Shown: positions 44,789 to 54,409 of the stretch, piece after piece
How the letters are laid out: each line of letters begins with the position of its first letter
Position numbering within the stretch: the first letter of the stretch is position 1
Source: Carboxylicivirga sp964602515
GTDB lineage: Bacteria; Bacteroidota; Bacteroidia; Bacteroidales; Marinilabiliaceae
Direction of reading: 5' to 3'
Assembly (NCBI GenBank): GCA_964602515.1
Contig: CAZRRJ010000001.1
Coordinates: 744,001-808,000 of the forward strand
Length of the DNA: 64,000 nt
The notes under the pieces: model-generated
What the model saw: the letters and a program-made list of their open reading frames with translations, nothing else
What the model was told of the DNA's origin: nothing
The model's database searches: none
Position numbers and translations under genes: made by a program

Positions 44789-46369
44789 ATGAAGATTAAA
44801 ATAAGACTTACAATACTGCTATTTACTACAACATTGTGGTTAACAGCACAAATCAGAGCCGACTGGAAAGGTGGTGTACCAGAAGGTTGCACGACAATTA
44901 CCGTGGGTAAACAAGCCAGCTTTGATGGTTCTGTCATGACTTCGCACACCGATGACAGCCACCGGACACGATCATGGATGAACATTAAACCCGCCAGAAA
45001 ACATGGACGCAAAGACAAGGTTAACATGTATTCACGCGAAAAAGATGACTCACGAAAAATGCCAGCTTACAAACATACTGTTGTTGGCCAAATACCTCAA
45101 GTCAAGAATACTTATGGCTTTATTAACTCTGCCTATCCTTGTATGAATACCAAACAATTAGCAATTGGCGAATCAACATTTGGCGGTAGAGAATGTTTGG
45201 TTTCTGAAGCAGGGTTAATTGATTGTCAACGCTTAATCCAGCTTATGCTTGAGCGTTGTACTACGGCAAGGGAAGCCATTACATTAGCTGATAAACTAAC
45301 AAAGAAATATGGTTACAGGGATTGGGGCGAATGCCTTACTATAGCTGATAAAAACGAAGTATGGCATTTGGAGATAGTAGGCCCCGGAAAAGGAAAAGTA
45401 GGGGCAATATGGGCTGCTCAACGGGTACCAGATAACCATGTAAGTGTTAATGCCAATGCTGCCCGTATTTTAGAGGTTGATACTGCCGACTCCAAAAACT
45501 TTATGTACTCGGCTAATCTTCTTGACATGGCCAGAGATAGTGCATGGTGGAATGCAAAAGAGAACAACTTCCGTTTTGCCTATGCATATGCACCTGAAGG
45601 AAGAGAATCAATGGCAGCGCGCCGTAGGGAATGGAGAGTCTTAAGTATGATGGCACCATCATTGGAACTTGATCCTGAAGCCAATGATTATCCTTTTTCA
45701 GTTAAACCAGATGAAAAGGTAACCATTCATAAAATGATTAAGATCTTTAAAGATTACTATGAACATACCCCATATGATATGGTAGGTCACCTTAAAAAAG
45801 TGACTGAAGAGGGTGACACAATACCTCATCCCTATGCTAATCCTTTTATGCCATATGACAAATATGATTTACACAACATTAAAGGCGGGTGGGGTAAATT
45901 AGGAGAACGCACTATAGCAAGGTGGTACACCATGTATGGCACAATTACTCAGAGCAGAGACTGGTTGCCTGACGAAATTGGCGGTTTAGTGTGGATGGCA
46001 CAAGACAATATAGCTACATCTGTATATATCCCAATCTATTGCAGCGTTACTGATCTTCCCGAATCATATAAAGCAATAGGTCGCAATGGTTTTAACCGTA
46101 ACTCGGCATGGTGGGCATTTAATAGAATGAGTACACTGGCTGCACTAAGGTGGAATGATGCCCGACATGATGTTGATGAAGTTCTTTTACCACTTCAGGA
46201 AGAAATATTTGCAAAACAACGGGAAACAGAACTTGCAGCCATGAGCATGAACAGTAAACAAACTATTGCTTACTTAACACGATACACCATATCTTGGGGA
46301 GAGAAAGTAGTAAATACAGCGTGGCAAATTGGCGATGACCTGTGGACGAAGTACGATGAAAAGTTTTAA
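44789..46369 (+). CDS. C69-family dipeptidase
   Basis: A 526-residue exported enzyme with a signal peptide (hydrophobic IRLTILLFTTTLWLTAQ). C69 peptidases are Ntn-hydrolases whose nucleophile Cys becomes the N-terminus; here it is C34 in PEGCTTITVGKQASFDGS, within the family pattern. KQLAIGESTFGGRECL and YGYRDWGECLTIAD are further family segments. Likely a periplasmic dipeptidase. Transcription ends at a strong hairpin after the stop, so it is not cotranscribed with its paralogue downstream. Confidence 0.85.
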   Translation: MKIKIRLTILLFTTTLWLTAQIRADWKGGVPEGCTTITVGKQASFDGSVMTSHTDDSHRTRSWMNIKPARKHGRKDKVNMYSREKDDSRKMPAYKHTVVGQIPQVKNTYGFINSAYPCMNTKQLAIGESTFGGRECLVSEAGLIDCQRLIQLMLERCTTAREAITLADKLTKKYGYRDWGECLTIADKNEVWHLEIVGPGKGKVGAIWAAQRVPDNHVSVNANAARILEVDTADSKNFMYSANLLDMARDSAWWNAKENNFRFAYAYAPEGRESMAARRREWRVLSMMAPSLELDPEANDYPFSVKPDEKVTIHKMIKIFKDYYEHTPYDMVGHLKKVTEEGDTIPHPYANPFMPYDKYDLHNIKGGWGKLGERTIARWYTMYGTITQSRDWLPDEIGGLVWMAQDNIATSVYIPIYCSVTDLPESYKAIGRNGFNRNSAWWAFNRMSTLAALRWNDARHDVDEVLLPLQEEIFAKQRETELAAMSMNSKQTIAYLTRYTISWGEKVVNTAWQIGDDLWTKYDEKF

Positions 46370-46432
46370 ACCGTAATATGGATTAGTATTTCGATAAATA
46401 TTTCATCCGGCTTTAGAGTCAACAATACACTG

Positions 46433-46468
46433 AACGGTTGTTTCATAAGCAAGAAACAACCGTTTTAT
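46433..46468 (+). terminator. Terminator of the first C69 gene
   Basis: AACGGTTGTTTC (46433-46444) pairs with GAAACAACCGTT (46453-46464) followed by TTATTAT. Confidence 0.8.
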
Positions 46469-46559
46469 TATATATAACTTGAGGTATCGATATGAAACAA
46501 AAATCTGAATATTCAGTTAAGTAAAATACCACAATAAATTATTTATCACCCACTTAGAT

Positions 46560-46830
46560 TAGATTCTTCCATTTTTTTATATCCTAAAATTAACTGTCTG
46601 CACTTTTTTAAATGCTAATTGCCTTTTTAGAATATCACATTCCATTTTAGCATCTTTCAATTCTACTTTGTAATCTCCGTTGTATTGTTTAAATTCTTTT
46701 TGCCACCTATAAATATAATGCTCTGTCGATTCCTAACTTTTCTGCAATATCACTGGTATTGCCTTATACATAAGGAAGTTCTACTGCCTTTTTCTTAAAC
46801 TCCTTGCCAATTTTTTCTCATCTGATTGAT
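46560..46830 (-). pseudogene. IS3-family OrfA relic, multiple frameshifts and stops
   Basis: Read on the minus strand in changing frames, this stretch gives KEFKKKAVELPYV, GNTSDIAEKLGIDR, WQKEFKQYNGDYKVELKDAK and MECDILKRQLAF. These follow each other in the order of an IS3-family OrfA (HTH followed by leucine zipper). Stops and shifts interrupt it several times, and no OrfB is left. It sits between the two C69 genes and is a scar of an old insertion. Confidence 0.75.
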
Positions 46831-46933
46831 AATGCTAAGTAAATATTATAGTACTTAACTTAGCGTACAGTCAAATGTAGCACTTCCAATAGAAACAACA
46901 TGCCAAATCTCACCTTCTAATATCACGTATTTT

Positions 46934-46941
46934 ATATATTT
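46934..46941 (+). promoter_or_regulatory. -7 box (TATATTTG) for the second C69 gene
   Basis: Plus-strand TAnnTTTG match, 36 bases before the ATG at 46977. Confidence 0.4.
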
Positions 46942-46976
46942 GTATTAAAACAAAAAAATCATTTAACATTACTGAT

Positions 46977-48635
46977 ATGATAAAACGATTAACAGCTCTT
47001 TGGGGTATTACTTTAATGCTCCTTAATTCTACTTCAGGCAATGCTTGTACTAATGTTTTGGTAACAAAAAATGCTTCGGTTGATGGCTCCACATTAATTT
47101 CGTATGCGGCAGATTCGCATGATTTGTATGGTGAACTTTACTTTTGGCCTGCTGCAACATATCAACCAGGTACAAAGCTTAAGGTTAAAGAGTGGGATAC
47201 TGGTAAATATTTAGGAGAAATAGATCAAGTAGCTTCTACATACACTGTCATTGGCAATATGAATGAACACCAGTTATCAATTGCTGAAACAACTTTTGGC
47301 GGACGTTCTGAACTAAGAGATAAAAATGGCCTTATCGATTATGGAAGTTTAATCTATATCACACTTCAACGTGCTAAGACTGCTCGTGAAGCAATTAAAG
47401 TAATGACTGATTTAGTAGCTGAATATGGTTATTACAGCTCTGGTGAATCATTTTCTATTGCTGATGCCGATGAAGTATGGGTAATGGAAATGATTGGGAA
47501 AGGTGAAAATAATAAAGGAGCGGTATGGGTAGCCATTAAAATTCCAGACGGCTATGTCTCAGCTCATGCTAACCAGGCTCGTATCACGCAGTTTCCACTT
47601 AAAGACAAAGAAAACTGTCTTTACTCAGAAGATGTCATCTCATTTGCAAGGGAAAAAGGCTATTTTAATGGTAAAAACAAAGATTTCAGTTTTGCAGATG
47701 CCTATGCTCCTCTTGATTTTGGTGCTGTACGTTTTTGCGATGCCCGTGTTTGGAGTGCATTTAATATTATGAATCCTGCTGAAATGGGAAAATATGTTGA
47801 ATATGCATTAGGTAATTCATTAAAGCGTATGCCTCTATATATTAAGCCTGATCGTAAAATTTCACACAGGGATGTCATGAACATTATGCGTGACCATTAT
47901 GAAGGTACTCCACTTGATATGACAAAAGATGCCGGTGCAGGCCCCTATGCCAAACCATACCGTTTCCGTCCGTTAACATGGGAAGTTGATGGGGAAAAGT
48001 ACTTTAATGAACGTGCTATTGCAACACAACAAACTGGTTTCTCTTTCGTGGCTCAAATGCGCTCATGGTTACCTGCTAATATTGGTGGTATTCTTTGGTT
48101 TGGTGTTGATGATGCTGCATCAAGTGTTTATATGCCAATGTATGCAGGTATGACTAATATACCTAAATGTCTGGCACAAGGCAATGGTGATTTATTAAAT
48201 TTCACATGGGATGCTTCATTTTGGGTATTTACCTTCGTAAGCAATCAGGCATACGGACGTTACAGCCATATGATTGAAGATATTAGAAAAGTACAAACAG
48301 AATTAGAAGATAACCTTACAACTTATACAACAGCAATTGATCAATCTGCAAAAGCACTATATGATCAGAGTCCAGAGCTGGCTCGTCAGTTTCTTACCGA
48401 TTTTTCAATGAACCAGGCAGAACTGGTAACAGAAAGATGGCGTAAATTGGGCGAGTTTCTGCTGGTAAAGTATAATGATGGGAATTTACACGAAGAAGTT
48501 AATGGGAAATTCTTATACAACGAACATGGTAACCCTGCACATGCTAAGTTCCCTGGCTATTCAAAAGAGTATTACAAAACAATTGTTAAGGATACTGGTG
48601 ACCACTTAAAGTTAAAAGAACTACCTGCTAAATAG
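46977..48635 (+). CDS. C69-family dipeptidase, paralogue
   Basis: A 552-residue exported enzyme with signal peptide (LTALWGITLMLLNSTSG) and nucleophile Cys 24 in NACTNVLVTKNASVDGS. Family segments HQLSIAETTFGGRSEL and YGYYSSGESFSIADADEVW are present. It is related to the gene at 44789 but clearly divergent: the mature N-terminus begins almost at the Cys, and a longer C-terminal helical part (ELARQFLTDFSMNQAELVTE) is present. It probably processes different peptides. It has its own promoter. Confidence 0.85.
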   Translation: MIKRLTALWGITLMLLNSTSGNACTNVLVTKNASVDGSTLISYAADSHDLYGELYFWPAATYQPGTKLKVKEWDTGKYLGEIDQVASTYTVIGNMNEHQLSIAETTFGGRSELRDKNGLIDYGSLIYITLQRAKTAREAIKVMTDLVAEYGYYSSGESFSIADADEVWVMEMIGKGENNKGAVWVAIKIPDGYVSAHANQARITQFPLKDKENCLYSEDVISFAREKGYFNGKNKDFSFADAYAPLDFGAVRFCDARVWSAFNIMNPAEMGKYVEYALGNSLKRMPLYIKPDRKISHRDVMNIMRDHYEGTPLDMTKDAGAGPYAKPYRFRPLTWEVDGEKYFNERAIATQQTGFSFVAQMRSWLPANIGGILWFGVDDAASSVYMPMYAGMTNIPKCLAQGNGDLLNFTWDASFWVFTFVSNQAYGRYSHMIEDIRKVQTELEDNLTTYTTAIDQSAKALYDQSPELARQFLTDFSMNQAELVTERWRKLGEFLLVKYNDGNLHEEVNGKFLYNEHGNPAHAKFPGYSKEYYKTIVKDTGDHLKLKELPAK

Positions 48636-48689
48636 ACATAGAAATTAAAAAGGGTGTGCACCTTTGTTGGTCACTGAAAAAGTCCCTTA

Positions 48690-48757
48690 ACTAATACAAA
48701 GAAAGCAGTAAAAAGAAGAGAATCCAATTTTCTTTTTACTGCTTTCTTTGTATTAGT
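48690..48757. repeat. Perfect 28-bp inverted repeat (long hairpin)
   Basis: The 28 bases 48690-48717 (starting ACTAATACAAAGAAAGCAGT) are exactly complementary to 48730-48757 over a 12-base loop. The left arm is purine-rich. It lies 54 bases after the second C69 stop, so it could terminate or protect that transcript. Perfect identity of such long arms suggests a recent or selected structure. Confidence 0.85.
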
Positions 48758-49378
48758 ATTTAAGAACACGAAATGATAGAGCATCTGCAAAAACTTATCT
48801 TTAGATCATAGTCAGAACTCTACAAACTTATTATTTCCAAAGGCAATATACCTCACCGAGTTAATTGATTTTAGTTTCATTTATGATGAACTTTCTTCAA
48901 AATATTATCATGATAATAGAGTACTGCAGCAAAAATCCCAATTAGATTGTTCAAAAGACGATCTATTATACATCAGATATTGTTGCTATAGAGCGTTCAA
49001 GTGTTTTGTATAAATGACACCCGAATATAATGTGACTAATTCAAGCACATTAACAAGTATTCGCCGTTTAAGGTTGAAGGATACTGTTTAGCAAGACTGT
49101 TACAATCACTATTGATAAAGGCATTATAAAATCGAAGTCCTTTATCATTGATGTTACCCATACCAGAGTAGATCTAATCTACTATCTCCTTTAGAAGAAT
49201 TGAACACAAGAGCCAGATTACTTCGAGTAAATGGCATGAAGACATTAAAGTATAAATTACCTCAAAAAACAGCAACTGTTTCAGTGACCTCTAAAATAAA
49301 GGATCCCTCTTTAATTTTATTTGCACATAGTTTAATATCTTATCACATTAAAAATAGTGAAAAAATTCGTACTTTTCA
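48758..49378. other. Non-coding or degenerate region upstream of tRNA-Arg
   Basis: About 620 bases with only short frames. The frame from 49200 overlaps the tRNA and its promoter and is not credible. I see no gene. Confidence 0.5.
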
Positions 49379-49410
49379 TTTGGTTTATTCATATATACAC
49401 CCTATTTTTG
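49379..49410 (+). promoter_or_regulatory. tRNA-Arg promoter with -33 and -7 boxes
   Basis: TTTG at 49379-49382 and TATTTTTG at 49403-49410 are separated by 20 bases, matching the Bacteroidota -33/-7 arrangement. The tRNA starts 31 bases after the -7 box. Confidence 0.7.
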
Positions 49411-49441
49411 CAGCGCATTTGAGAGGGATACTCAACAAAAC

Positions 49442-49515
49442 GGTTTCGTAGCTTAATTGGATAGAGCACCTCGTTACGGCCGAGGAGGTTGCAGGTTCGA
49501 GTCCTGCCGAGATCA
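49442..49515 (+). tRNA. tRNA-Arg (anticodon ACG)
   Basis: A 74-base cloverleaf. The acceptor GGTTTCG (49442-49448) pairs with CGAGATC (49508-49514) including G-U pairs, with A73 as discriminator. The anticodon stem CCTCG/CGAGG encloses the loop TTACGGC, giving anticodon ACG (wobble A is expected to be deaminated). The T-arm is GCAGG-TTCGAGT-CCTGC. CCA is not encoded. Confidence 0.95.
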
Positions 49516-49527
49516 CAAAATTTTAGA

Positions 49528-49560
49528 AAGCCATGTAAAATCGATTTACATGGCTTTTTT
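49528..49560 (+). terminator. Terminator after tRNA-Arg
   Basis: AAGCCATGTAAA (49528-49539) pairs with TTTACATGGCTT (49545-49556), followed by a T-run. Confidence 0.85.
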
Positions 49561-49652
49561 GTATTCAATAAAAACATCCAAGATGTTTTGTTGCCTTCCC
49601 TAAGAATCTGATAGTAACTAGACAAATATCAGCGTAAAAAAAACTATCAGCA

Positions 49653-49841
49653 ATGATTGCGAAAGAACAGGTTATCAAACTGGAAGATAATTTTGACAAG
49701 GACAAGCAATATTATAATCTATGTCGAATCAAAGCAAGAACAAAGGAGAATGAGGTCTTTTGGATTTTCTTTGGCATCCATGTCGACAATACCCTTGAAA
49801 TTAGGCAAAAAATGCAAGTACATCCAGCTCTGATGACTTAA
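49653..49841 (+). CDS. Possible small hypothetical protein
   Basis: A 62-residue frame, partly strand-like (NEVFWIFFGIHVDNTLEI) and charged. It has no signal peptide, no domain and no promoter box that I can see. It lies between the tRNA terminator and an IS relic, so it may be a fragment. Confidence 0.25.
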   Translation: MIAKEQVIKLEDNFDKDKQYYNLCRIKARTKENEVFWIFFGIHVDNTLEIRQKMQVHPALMT

Positions 49842-49918
49842 ACTTTACAAAAATCACATATCAAATCTGGGATCGTTATGTCATTTAACTAAAAAATGAA
49901 GCTATTTATATACTACTA

Positions 49919-50609
49919 ATGCGAATCAACAGTTAAAATGCAAGATCAATGAAAGCCGCAGATAGTTTTCCAAAAGTATGCACCAAAAGACCTTTAGTAG
50001 ATCTCACTAAACCAGCTTTTTGAATATCTGTTTTCTGAATCAACCAACTAAACAGAGCCTCAATTGGTTGTCTTACTTTCGAAACGACAGTAGAATATAA
50101 ATCATCTGCTGCTTTAATACGCTTTTTAATAATGTCACTCATACCTTTTACAGCTTTAATGGGTGTTAGCATCTCAGGATTTAAGTCTTTTATCATATTC
50201 TGGGTTAATTCTTTATCCATATAAATCTTATCACCAAAGAAAAACCGATTTCTAACTATTAGACCAAGCTTGTTGATACTCATCTGCAAAACGATAGATA
50301 TGTTTTACCTTGGTATGTACCTGATAATGTACAGCATAAAGGTAAATCGTCATTATTTCCTGATCGGTAAACTTTGGTTTGTTATTATTACTGAAACGTT
50401 CACAGTAATATTGTAATTCTTTAAATGAATCACAGATTATGAAATATATTCTTATTAATTTGTCGTCTTTATCCTTGGAAATCATACTCTCAACAGCGTG
50501 AGAAACTATTGTAAGATACTGATTTTCAAAAATCTAAATAATTTTATCTTATTGATTTTCAACTATTTAGGTAACTTTTTCTATTTCAATCTCAACTGTT
50601 GATTCGCAT
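49919..50609 (-). mobile_element. Internally deleted IS982-type element with target duplication
   Basis: The ends are inverted repeats of about 16 bp (ATGCGAATCAACAGTT and its complement), flanked by a 5-bp direct repeat TACTA at 49914-49918 and 50610-50614. At 691 bp it is shorter than a full IS982-family element (about 1 kb). It contains only the two ends of the transposase gene. Confidence 0.8.
49933..50485 (-). pseudogene. IS982-family transposase, middle deleted
   Basis: The N-terminal part (FTDQEIMTIYLYAVHYQVHTK, then VKHIYRFADEY) and the C-terminal part (RNRFFFGDKIYMDKEL, then KVRQPIEALFSWLIQKT) are both typical of IS982-type DDE transposases. They are in different frames and joined near 50262-50290, where about the central third, including catalytic residues, is missing. 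The element is therefore inactive but might still be mobilised by a full copy. Confidence 0.8.
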
Positions 50610-50743
50610 TACTAATAATTAGTTATAAAAACTAAAGAGGCTAATCGTAAATGATTAACCTCTTAATACTCTTTAAAATTCTATTACTTCTGAAAATAAC
50701 TATGACGAATTTTAAGGGTAAAAACTGCATATATAGCTGCAAC

Positions 50744-51859
50744 TTACTTTAAAGCATTAACCAATGGAGAAGCATACATTTTAAGTAATCCCTCCTTTAG
50801 GTTTGTTTCACCTCTATCACATTTTGAATCAATCATTTCTATAAAATTACTGATCTCGTGTTGTGTATATTTTACATCTTTATATTTGTATTCTTCGTTC
50901 AATAAATCGTATGCAATATAATTACAAGGGTTTAATTGATAGTCAGAATGAATCTGTCTATCCATTTCATCACAAATGCATTGATGTATATTATCATTAT
51001 TGAGCATGGCAGCATGCTGTTCAATATACCCATTAATTGGCCGGCCAAATGCAAGGTGAACCTTCCCCTTTTTACCAGTGATTCCCCCCAGAATACTTAG
51101 TAAGTCTTCATCTTTACTTTTCACATATTCAGGATTCAGCTTTTCACGTACTTTCTGTATATCGCATGGCTCATATTCATACGATATTGATATTGGTACA
51201 ATGTTAAGCTGTTTAATTCCCGCTATATAATCACGATCCTTTATTGTCAGCATTTTTAATAAAGAAAGTTGCGTTCTGTCATCTCCATTTTTTGTTCTGC
51301 CATCGCGTTGAGCAATCCAGATTGACTCATTTTCATTTAACAAAACATTTTTAATATATTTAGAATGCACTAATGCATTTTTATAAACCTCTATACGTGA
51401 GCCTCCCCGATAGAAAGTAAACATTTTATTTATCTTCCCAAGATCTACAATAAACTGGCTACTCATTAAGTTACTTCCGAATGTTATCTGTGTTGTGCGA
51501 TGGCCATTTTTTAGTAAAATATATTGTAGTATAGCACTATCTAAAACAATATCCCGATGATTAGAAATGAAGAGATAAGACGTGTTCTTATCTATATTTT
51601 CAATTCCTGAATAAGAAAAACTACTTGCTGTTTTATTCAACACCTCTTCTACAGCCTGGCTACTAAACTCTTTTTGAAAATCATTAACCGTTTCAACTTT
51701 TTTTAATACTTCTATTGAGTCCTGAGCATTCCGGTTCGGAAACACATATTTCAAAACTTCATAAAATTTTTGATTTTCAAGAACCCTTGCTAATGCCAAT
51801 TGCGCTTCACCATTATTATAAGGGCGCATTTCCTTTAATATCTTGTCTATATCTTTCAT
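50744..51859 (-). CDS. PlsC-like acyltransferase
   Basis: A 371-residue protein without a clear signal peptide. The acyltransferase motif I region is SNHRDIVLDSA (residues 99-109); here His 101 and Asp 107 are separated by five residues rather than four, a variant worth noting. FYRGGSR (about 143-149) corresponds to motif II, IWIAQRDGRTKNGDDRTQ (about 191) to the FPEGTR-like motif III, and IVPISISYEYEPCD to motif IV. It probably transfers an acyl group in lipid or pigment assembly. It is the last gene of the long operon. Confidence 0.8.
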   Translation of the reverse strand: MKDIDKILKEMRPYNNGEAQLALARVLENQKFYEVLKYVFPNRNAQDSIEVLKKVETVNDFQKEFSSQAVEEVLNKTASSFSYSGIENIDKNTSYLFISNHRDIVLDSAILQYILLKNGHRTTQITFGSNLMSSQFIVDLGKINKMFTFYRGGSRIEVYKNALVHSKYIKNVLLNENESIWIAQRDGRTKNGDDRTQLSLLKMLTIKDRDYIAGIKQLNIVPISISYEYEPCDIQKVREKLNPEYVKSKDEDLLSILGGITGKKGKVHLAFGRPINGYIEQHAAMLNNDNIHQCICDEMDRQIHSDYQLNPCNYIAYDLLNEEYKYKDVKYTQHEISNFIEMIDSKCDRGETNLKEGLLKMYASPLVNALK

Positions 51860-51861
51860 TA

Positions 51862-53154
51862 TTAAGGTCGGTTATCTATAAAAGTTACTGGTTTTCTGCT
51901 CAATTCAGGATTTTGCATGGCAATGATTTCATTTGGTTGATAAAACTCCACTGATGGAGCCACGCGTAGTTTAGTTCTAAAACAATCCTTAGTTATTTTT
52001 TCCAAGTTATCATTTGCATTATATGCTCCTATTTTAATCGTAATATTATCTGTACCTATGGCATTTTTATCAACTACAACAATGTAGTTTTCTATTCCCT
52101 CAATATTATTAAGCACATCATATAATGCTGGTGGGTATAGCGTTGTACCTTTATATTTTATCATCTGATTTTTCCTGCCAATAACCGGTCCAAGGCGAGT
52201 CGTTGTTCTTCCACATTGACAGGGAGAAGTGTTATGAGTACAAATATCCCCAGTTTTAAATCGTAGTAAGGGCATGCCTTCAACACCTAAAGTTGTAATG
52301 GTGACTTCACCTGGCATACCTGCAGGAACAGGTTTTTCATTTTCATCCAGAAACTCAACGATAATCATTTCAGGATGATGATGCCCTCCAACACCATACT
52401 GGCAATCTGTAAAAGCCGTTCCCATTTCCGTTGAGGCATATGTTGAGAAAAGTTGTATATCCCATTTATCAATAATACGCTGTCCTAAGGTATTGAGGGT
52501 AAAATCATCGTTTCTGATACTCTCTCCTATACAAATGGCTTTCGTAATACTCGATTCTTTATAGTTAATGTTATTCGTTTCTGCATACTCAACAAGCTTA
52601 AGCAAAAAAGACGGAACAGTAACCAATGCTGTTGGCTTTATACGCTGTATAGTATCAAACTGAAGTCCAGGATTCCCCGGGCCAACACGTACAATTGATG
52701 CGCCCAGTTTACGAATACCTTCGTAATACGCCATACCAGCCATAAACCTGCGATCTAGTGTAACCATTAGTTGAAAAATATCATCAGGTTTAGCCGTGGC
52801 ACAACAAAACGATATATATTCATTGTAGGCCAAACGTTGTAAGTCATTTTCTGTTTCTGCAAACACCACAGGCTCACCACTCGTACCCGAAGTTGTTAAA
52901 TAATCAATGACTTTATTTGGTGAAACACACAAAAAATCCTGGTTATAAGCTTGTAAATCCTCTTTTGATGTGGTTGGTATCCTTCTTAATTCTTCTAGTG
53001 AAGTAATTTCATCTATAGCAATGTTATGCCGCTTGAAGAATTGCTTATAAAATACAGAATTTTCATTTAAATAATTCAGTAATCCCGGTAACTTAGATTC
53101 CTGAAAAAGCTTAATCTGTTCCTGTGGCTGAGTCTCTATTTCAGGTATATACAT
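51862..53154 (-). CDS. PaaK-like adenylate-forming ligase
   Basis: A 430-residue ANL-superfamily protein of phenylacetate-CoA ligase type. The AMP-binding P-loop TTSGTSGEP is at 87-95. YASTEMGTAF near 236-245 is the acid-recognition motif, FKTGDIC near 300 contains the conserved Asp, and the C-terminal swivel domain includes YPPALYDVLNNIEGIENY. It activates a carboxylic (aryl or fatty) acid for transfer to CoA or a carrier. It overlaps the upstream hydrolase gene by 19 bases and is followed after 2 bases by the acyltransferase. Confidence 0.85.
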   Translation of the reverse strand: MYIPEIETQPQEQIKLFQESKLPGLLNYLNENSVFYKQFFKRHNIAIDEITSLEELRRIPTTSKEDLQAYNQDFLCVSPNKVIDYLTTSGTSGEPVVFAETENDLQRLAYNEYISFCCATAKPDDIFQLMVTLDRRFMAGMAYYEGIRKLGASIVRVGPGNPGLQFDTIQRIKPTALVTVPSFLLKLVEYAETNNINYKESSITKAICIGESIRNDDFTLNTLGQRIIDKWDIQLFSTYASTEMGTAFTDCQYGVGGHHHPEMIIVEFLDENEKPVPAGMPGEVTITTLGVEGMPLLRFKTGDICTHNTSPCQCGRTTTRLGPVIGRKNQMIKYKGTTLYPPALYDVLNNIEGIENYIVVVDKNAIGTDNITIKIGAYNANDNLEKITKDCFRTKLRVAPSVEFYQPNEIIAMQNPELSRKPVTFIDNRP

Positions 53155-54404
53155 TTGTTAGAAATTTGGTATAAGTACGATTCGTTATCAATTAGTTTAT
53201 CGGCCAGATTTGATTCTTGTCCTTGCAAATGTTGATTGAAAAAAGATAATATTAAATAGTTCATCCATGAAATGGCTTTTTGGCCCTCGGTTATTCCTGT
53301 TAACCTCTGTACCCTTTCTTCATCAATAAACTTATTAAAAAATGGTAAATCACTAAATATGAAATGTAGGCTACCCTTTATTCTCGCATATTGCAGGTTA
53401 TCACAATTTCGATAGATATACTCGTTGCCAATCCGCCAACGCAATTGCTGATCACCTTCAATAAGCATAAGGGGTTTTGATGAACTGCTGTAACTAACCT
53501 GTCCAAACTGGTAACCATCAAGGTTAACAGCAGCAGCAATCTGATCATTAGTAACACACATATGATTAGAAAGAGCACCTCCAAAAGATTGCCCCATAGC
53601 GCCAATTTGTGACAAATCCATGCGTGCAACCAATCCAGCAGGCAATTGGTTATTCTCACTTTTAAGATAATCAATAACATATAAAGTATTGCTTTCCCAT
53701 TGAGCAAGTTTCTTTTTAAAACGAGTTAAGCCTTTAAGGTAATACTCACTTAATACGGGCTGATTTTCTTTCTTTTCATAACTACGGAAATTCGTTTTAT
53801 CCAACCACCACATCTGAAGATACGGCAATGCGGCTATTTTGGAATTTAAACTGTTATCCTCTCCTTCATTACCAATTATACATATCTGATCATGAACATG
53901 ACTAGGTGCAACAACAATATAGCCATGGCTTGCTAAGGTTTCTATAAAGCAGGAATAAATATCGTTAAATCCAAAATAATAACCCGGGGTAAAAACAATA
54001 ACCGGATAACTCTTTTCCCTGAGAGAAATGCCAATATTTTTGGTTGAACGTGTTTTATATGACGACAGCTTTTCTATTTCTTCAGTCTTAACATCCATTT
54101 TCTTAAAGAGGCTAACAATTTCATCTAAATCATAACCTTCCAAATAATTATTATAGTTACTCCAATGCACAACACTATCGCTCGGATACCATATTTTAAC
54201 ACAAATTCGCTGTGTTTCTGATAGGTTTTTAACCAACTTATTTTCCAGCCTAAAACTAACCGTTCCTACCGAATAGGAACCACTTAATGGAGGCATTAAA
54301 AACTCATCTTTACCACCATAAGTCTGGCTGTATACTTGTGTAGCATAAAGTGTAATTAAAAGAACACAAGTGCTGGTTATTTTTTCCAACTTAATCATTA
54401 GCAA
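53136..54404 (-). CDS. Secreted alpha/beta-hydrolase (PAF-acetylhydrolase-like)
   Basis: A 422-residue exported protein with signal peptide (STCVLLITLYATQVYSQ). The fold signatures are PVIVFTPGYYFGFNDIYSCF (oxyanion region), SHGYIVVAPSH, and the nucleophile elbow GQSFGGALSNH with Ser 273. A late His near LHFIFSD could complete the triad. This resembles platelet-activating-factor acetylhydrolase/isoform II, which cleave short acyl chains from lipids. In this operon it may trim or release an acylated product. The start lies 5 bases after the Fe-S protein stop. Confidence 0.8.
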   Translation of the reverse strand: MLMIKLEKITSTCVLLITLYATQVYSQTYGGKDEFLMPPLSGSYSVGTVSFRLENKLVKNLSETQRICVKIWYPSDSVVHWSNYNNYLEGYDLDEIVSLFKKMDVKTEEIEKLSSYKTRSTKNIGISLREKSYPVIVFTPGYYFGFNDIYSCFIETLASHGYIVVAPSHVHDQICIIGNEGEDNSLNSKIAALPYLQMWWLDKTNFRSYEKKENQPVLSEYYLKGLTRFKKKLAQWESNTLYVIDYLKSENNQLPAGLVARMDLSQIGAMGQSFGGALSNHMCVTNDQIAAAVNLDGYQFGQVSYSSSSKPLMLIEGDQQLRWRIGNEYIYRNCDNLQYARIKGSLHFIFSDLPFFNKFIDEERVQRLTGITEGQKAISWMNYLILSFFNQHLQGQESNLADKLIDNESYLYQISNKCIYLK

Positions 54405-54409
54405 TTTGA

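Noticed and set aside
49200..49451. 83-codon plus-strand frame before tRNA-Arg
   Set aside because: It overlaps the tRNA promoter and the first tRNA bases and shows no recognisable features.
49389..49625. Minus-strand frame with GRTRTCNLL
   Set aside because: It is the antisense of tRNA-Arg and its terminator, a well-known artefact of spurious gene calls.
53378..53707. 109-codon frame inside the alpha/beta-hydrolase gene
   Set aside because: Same-strand shadow in another frame; the hydrolase motifs are in the main frame.
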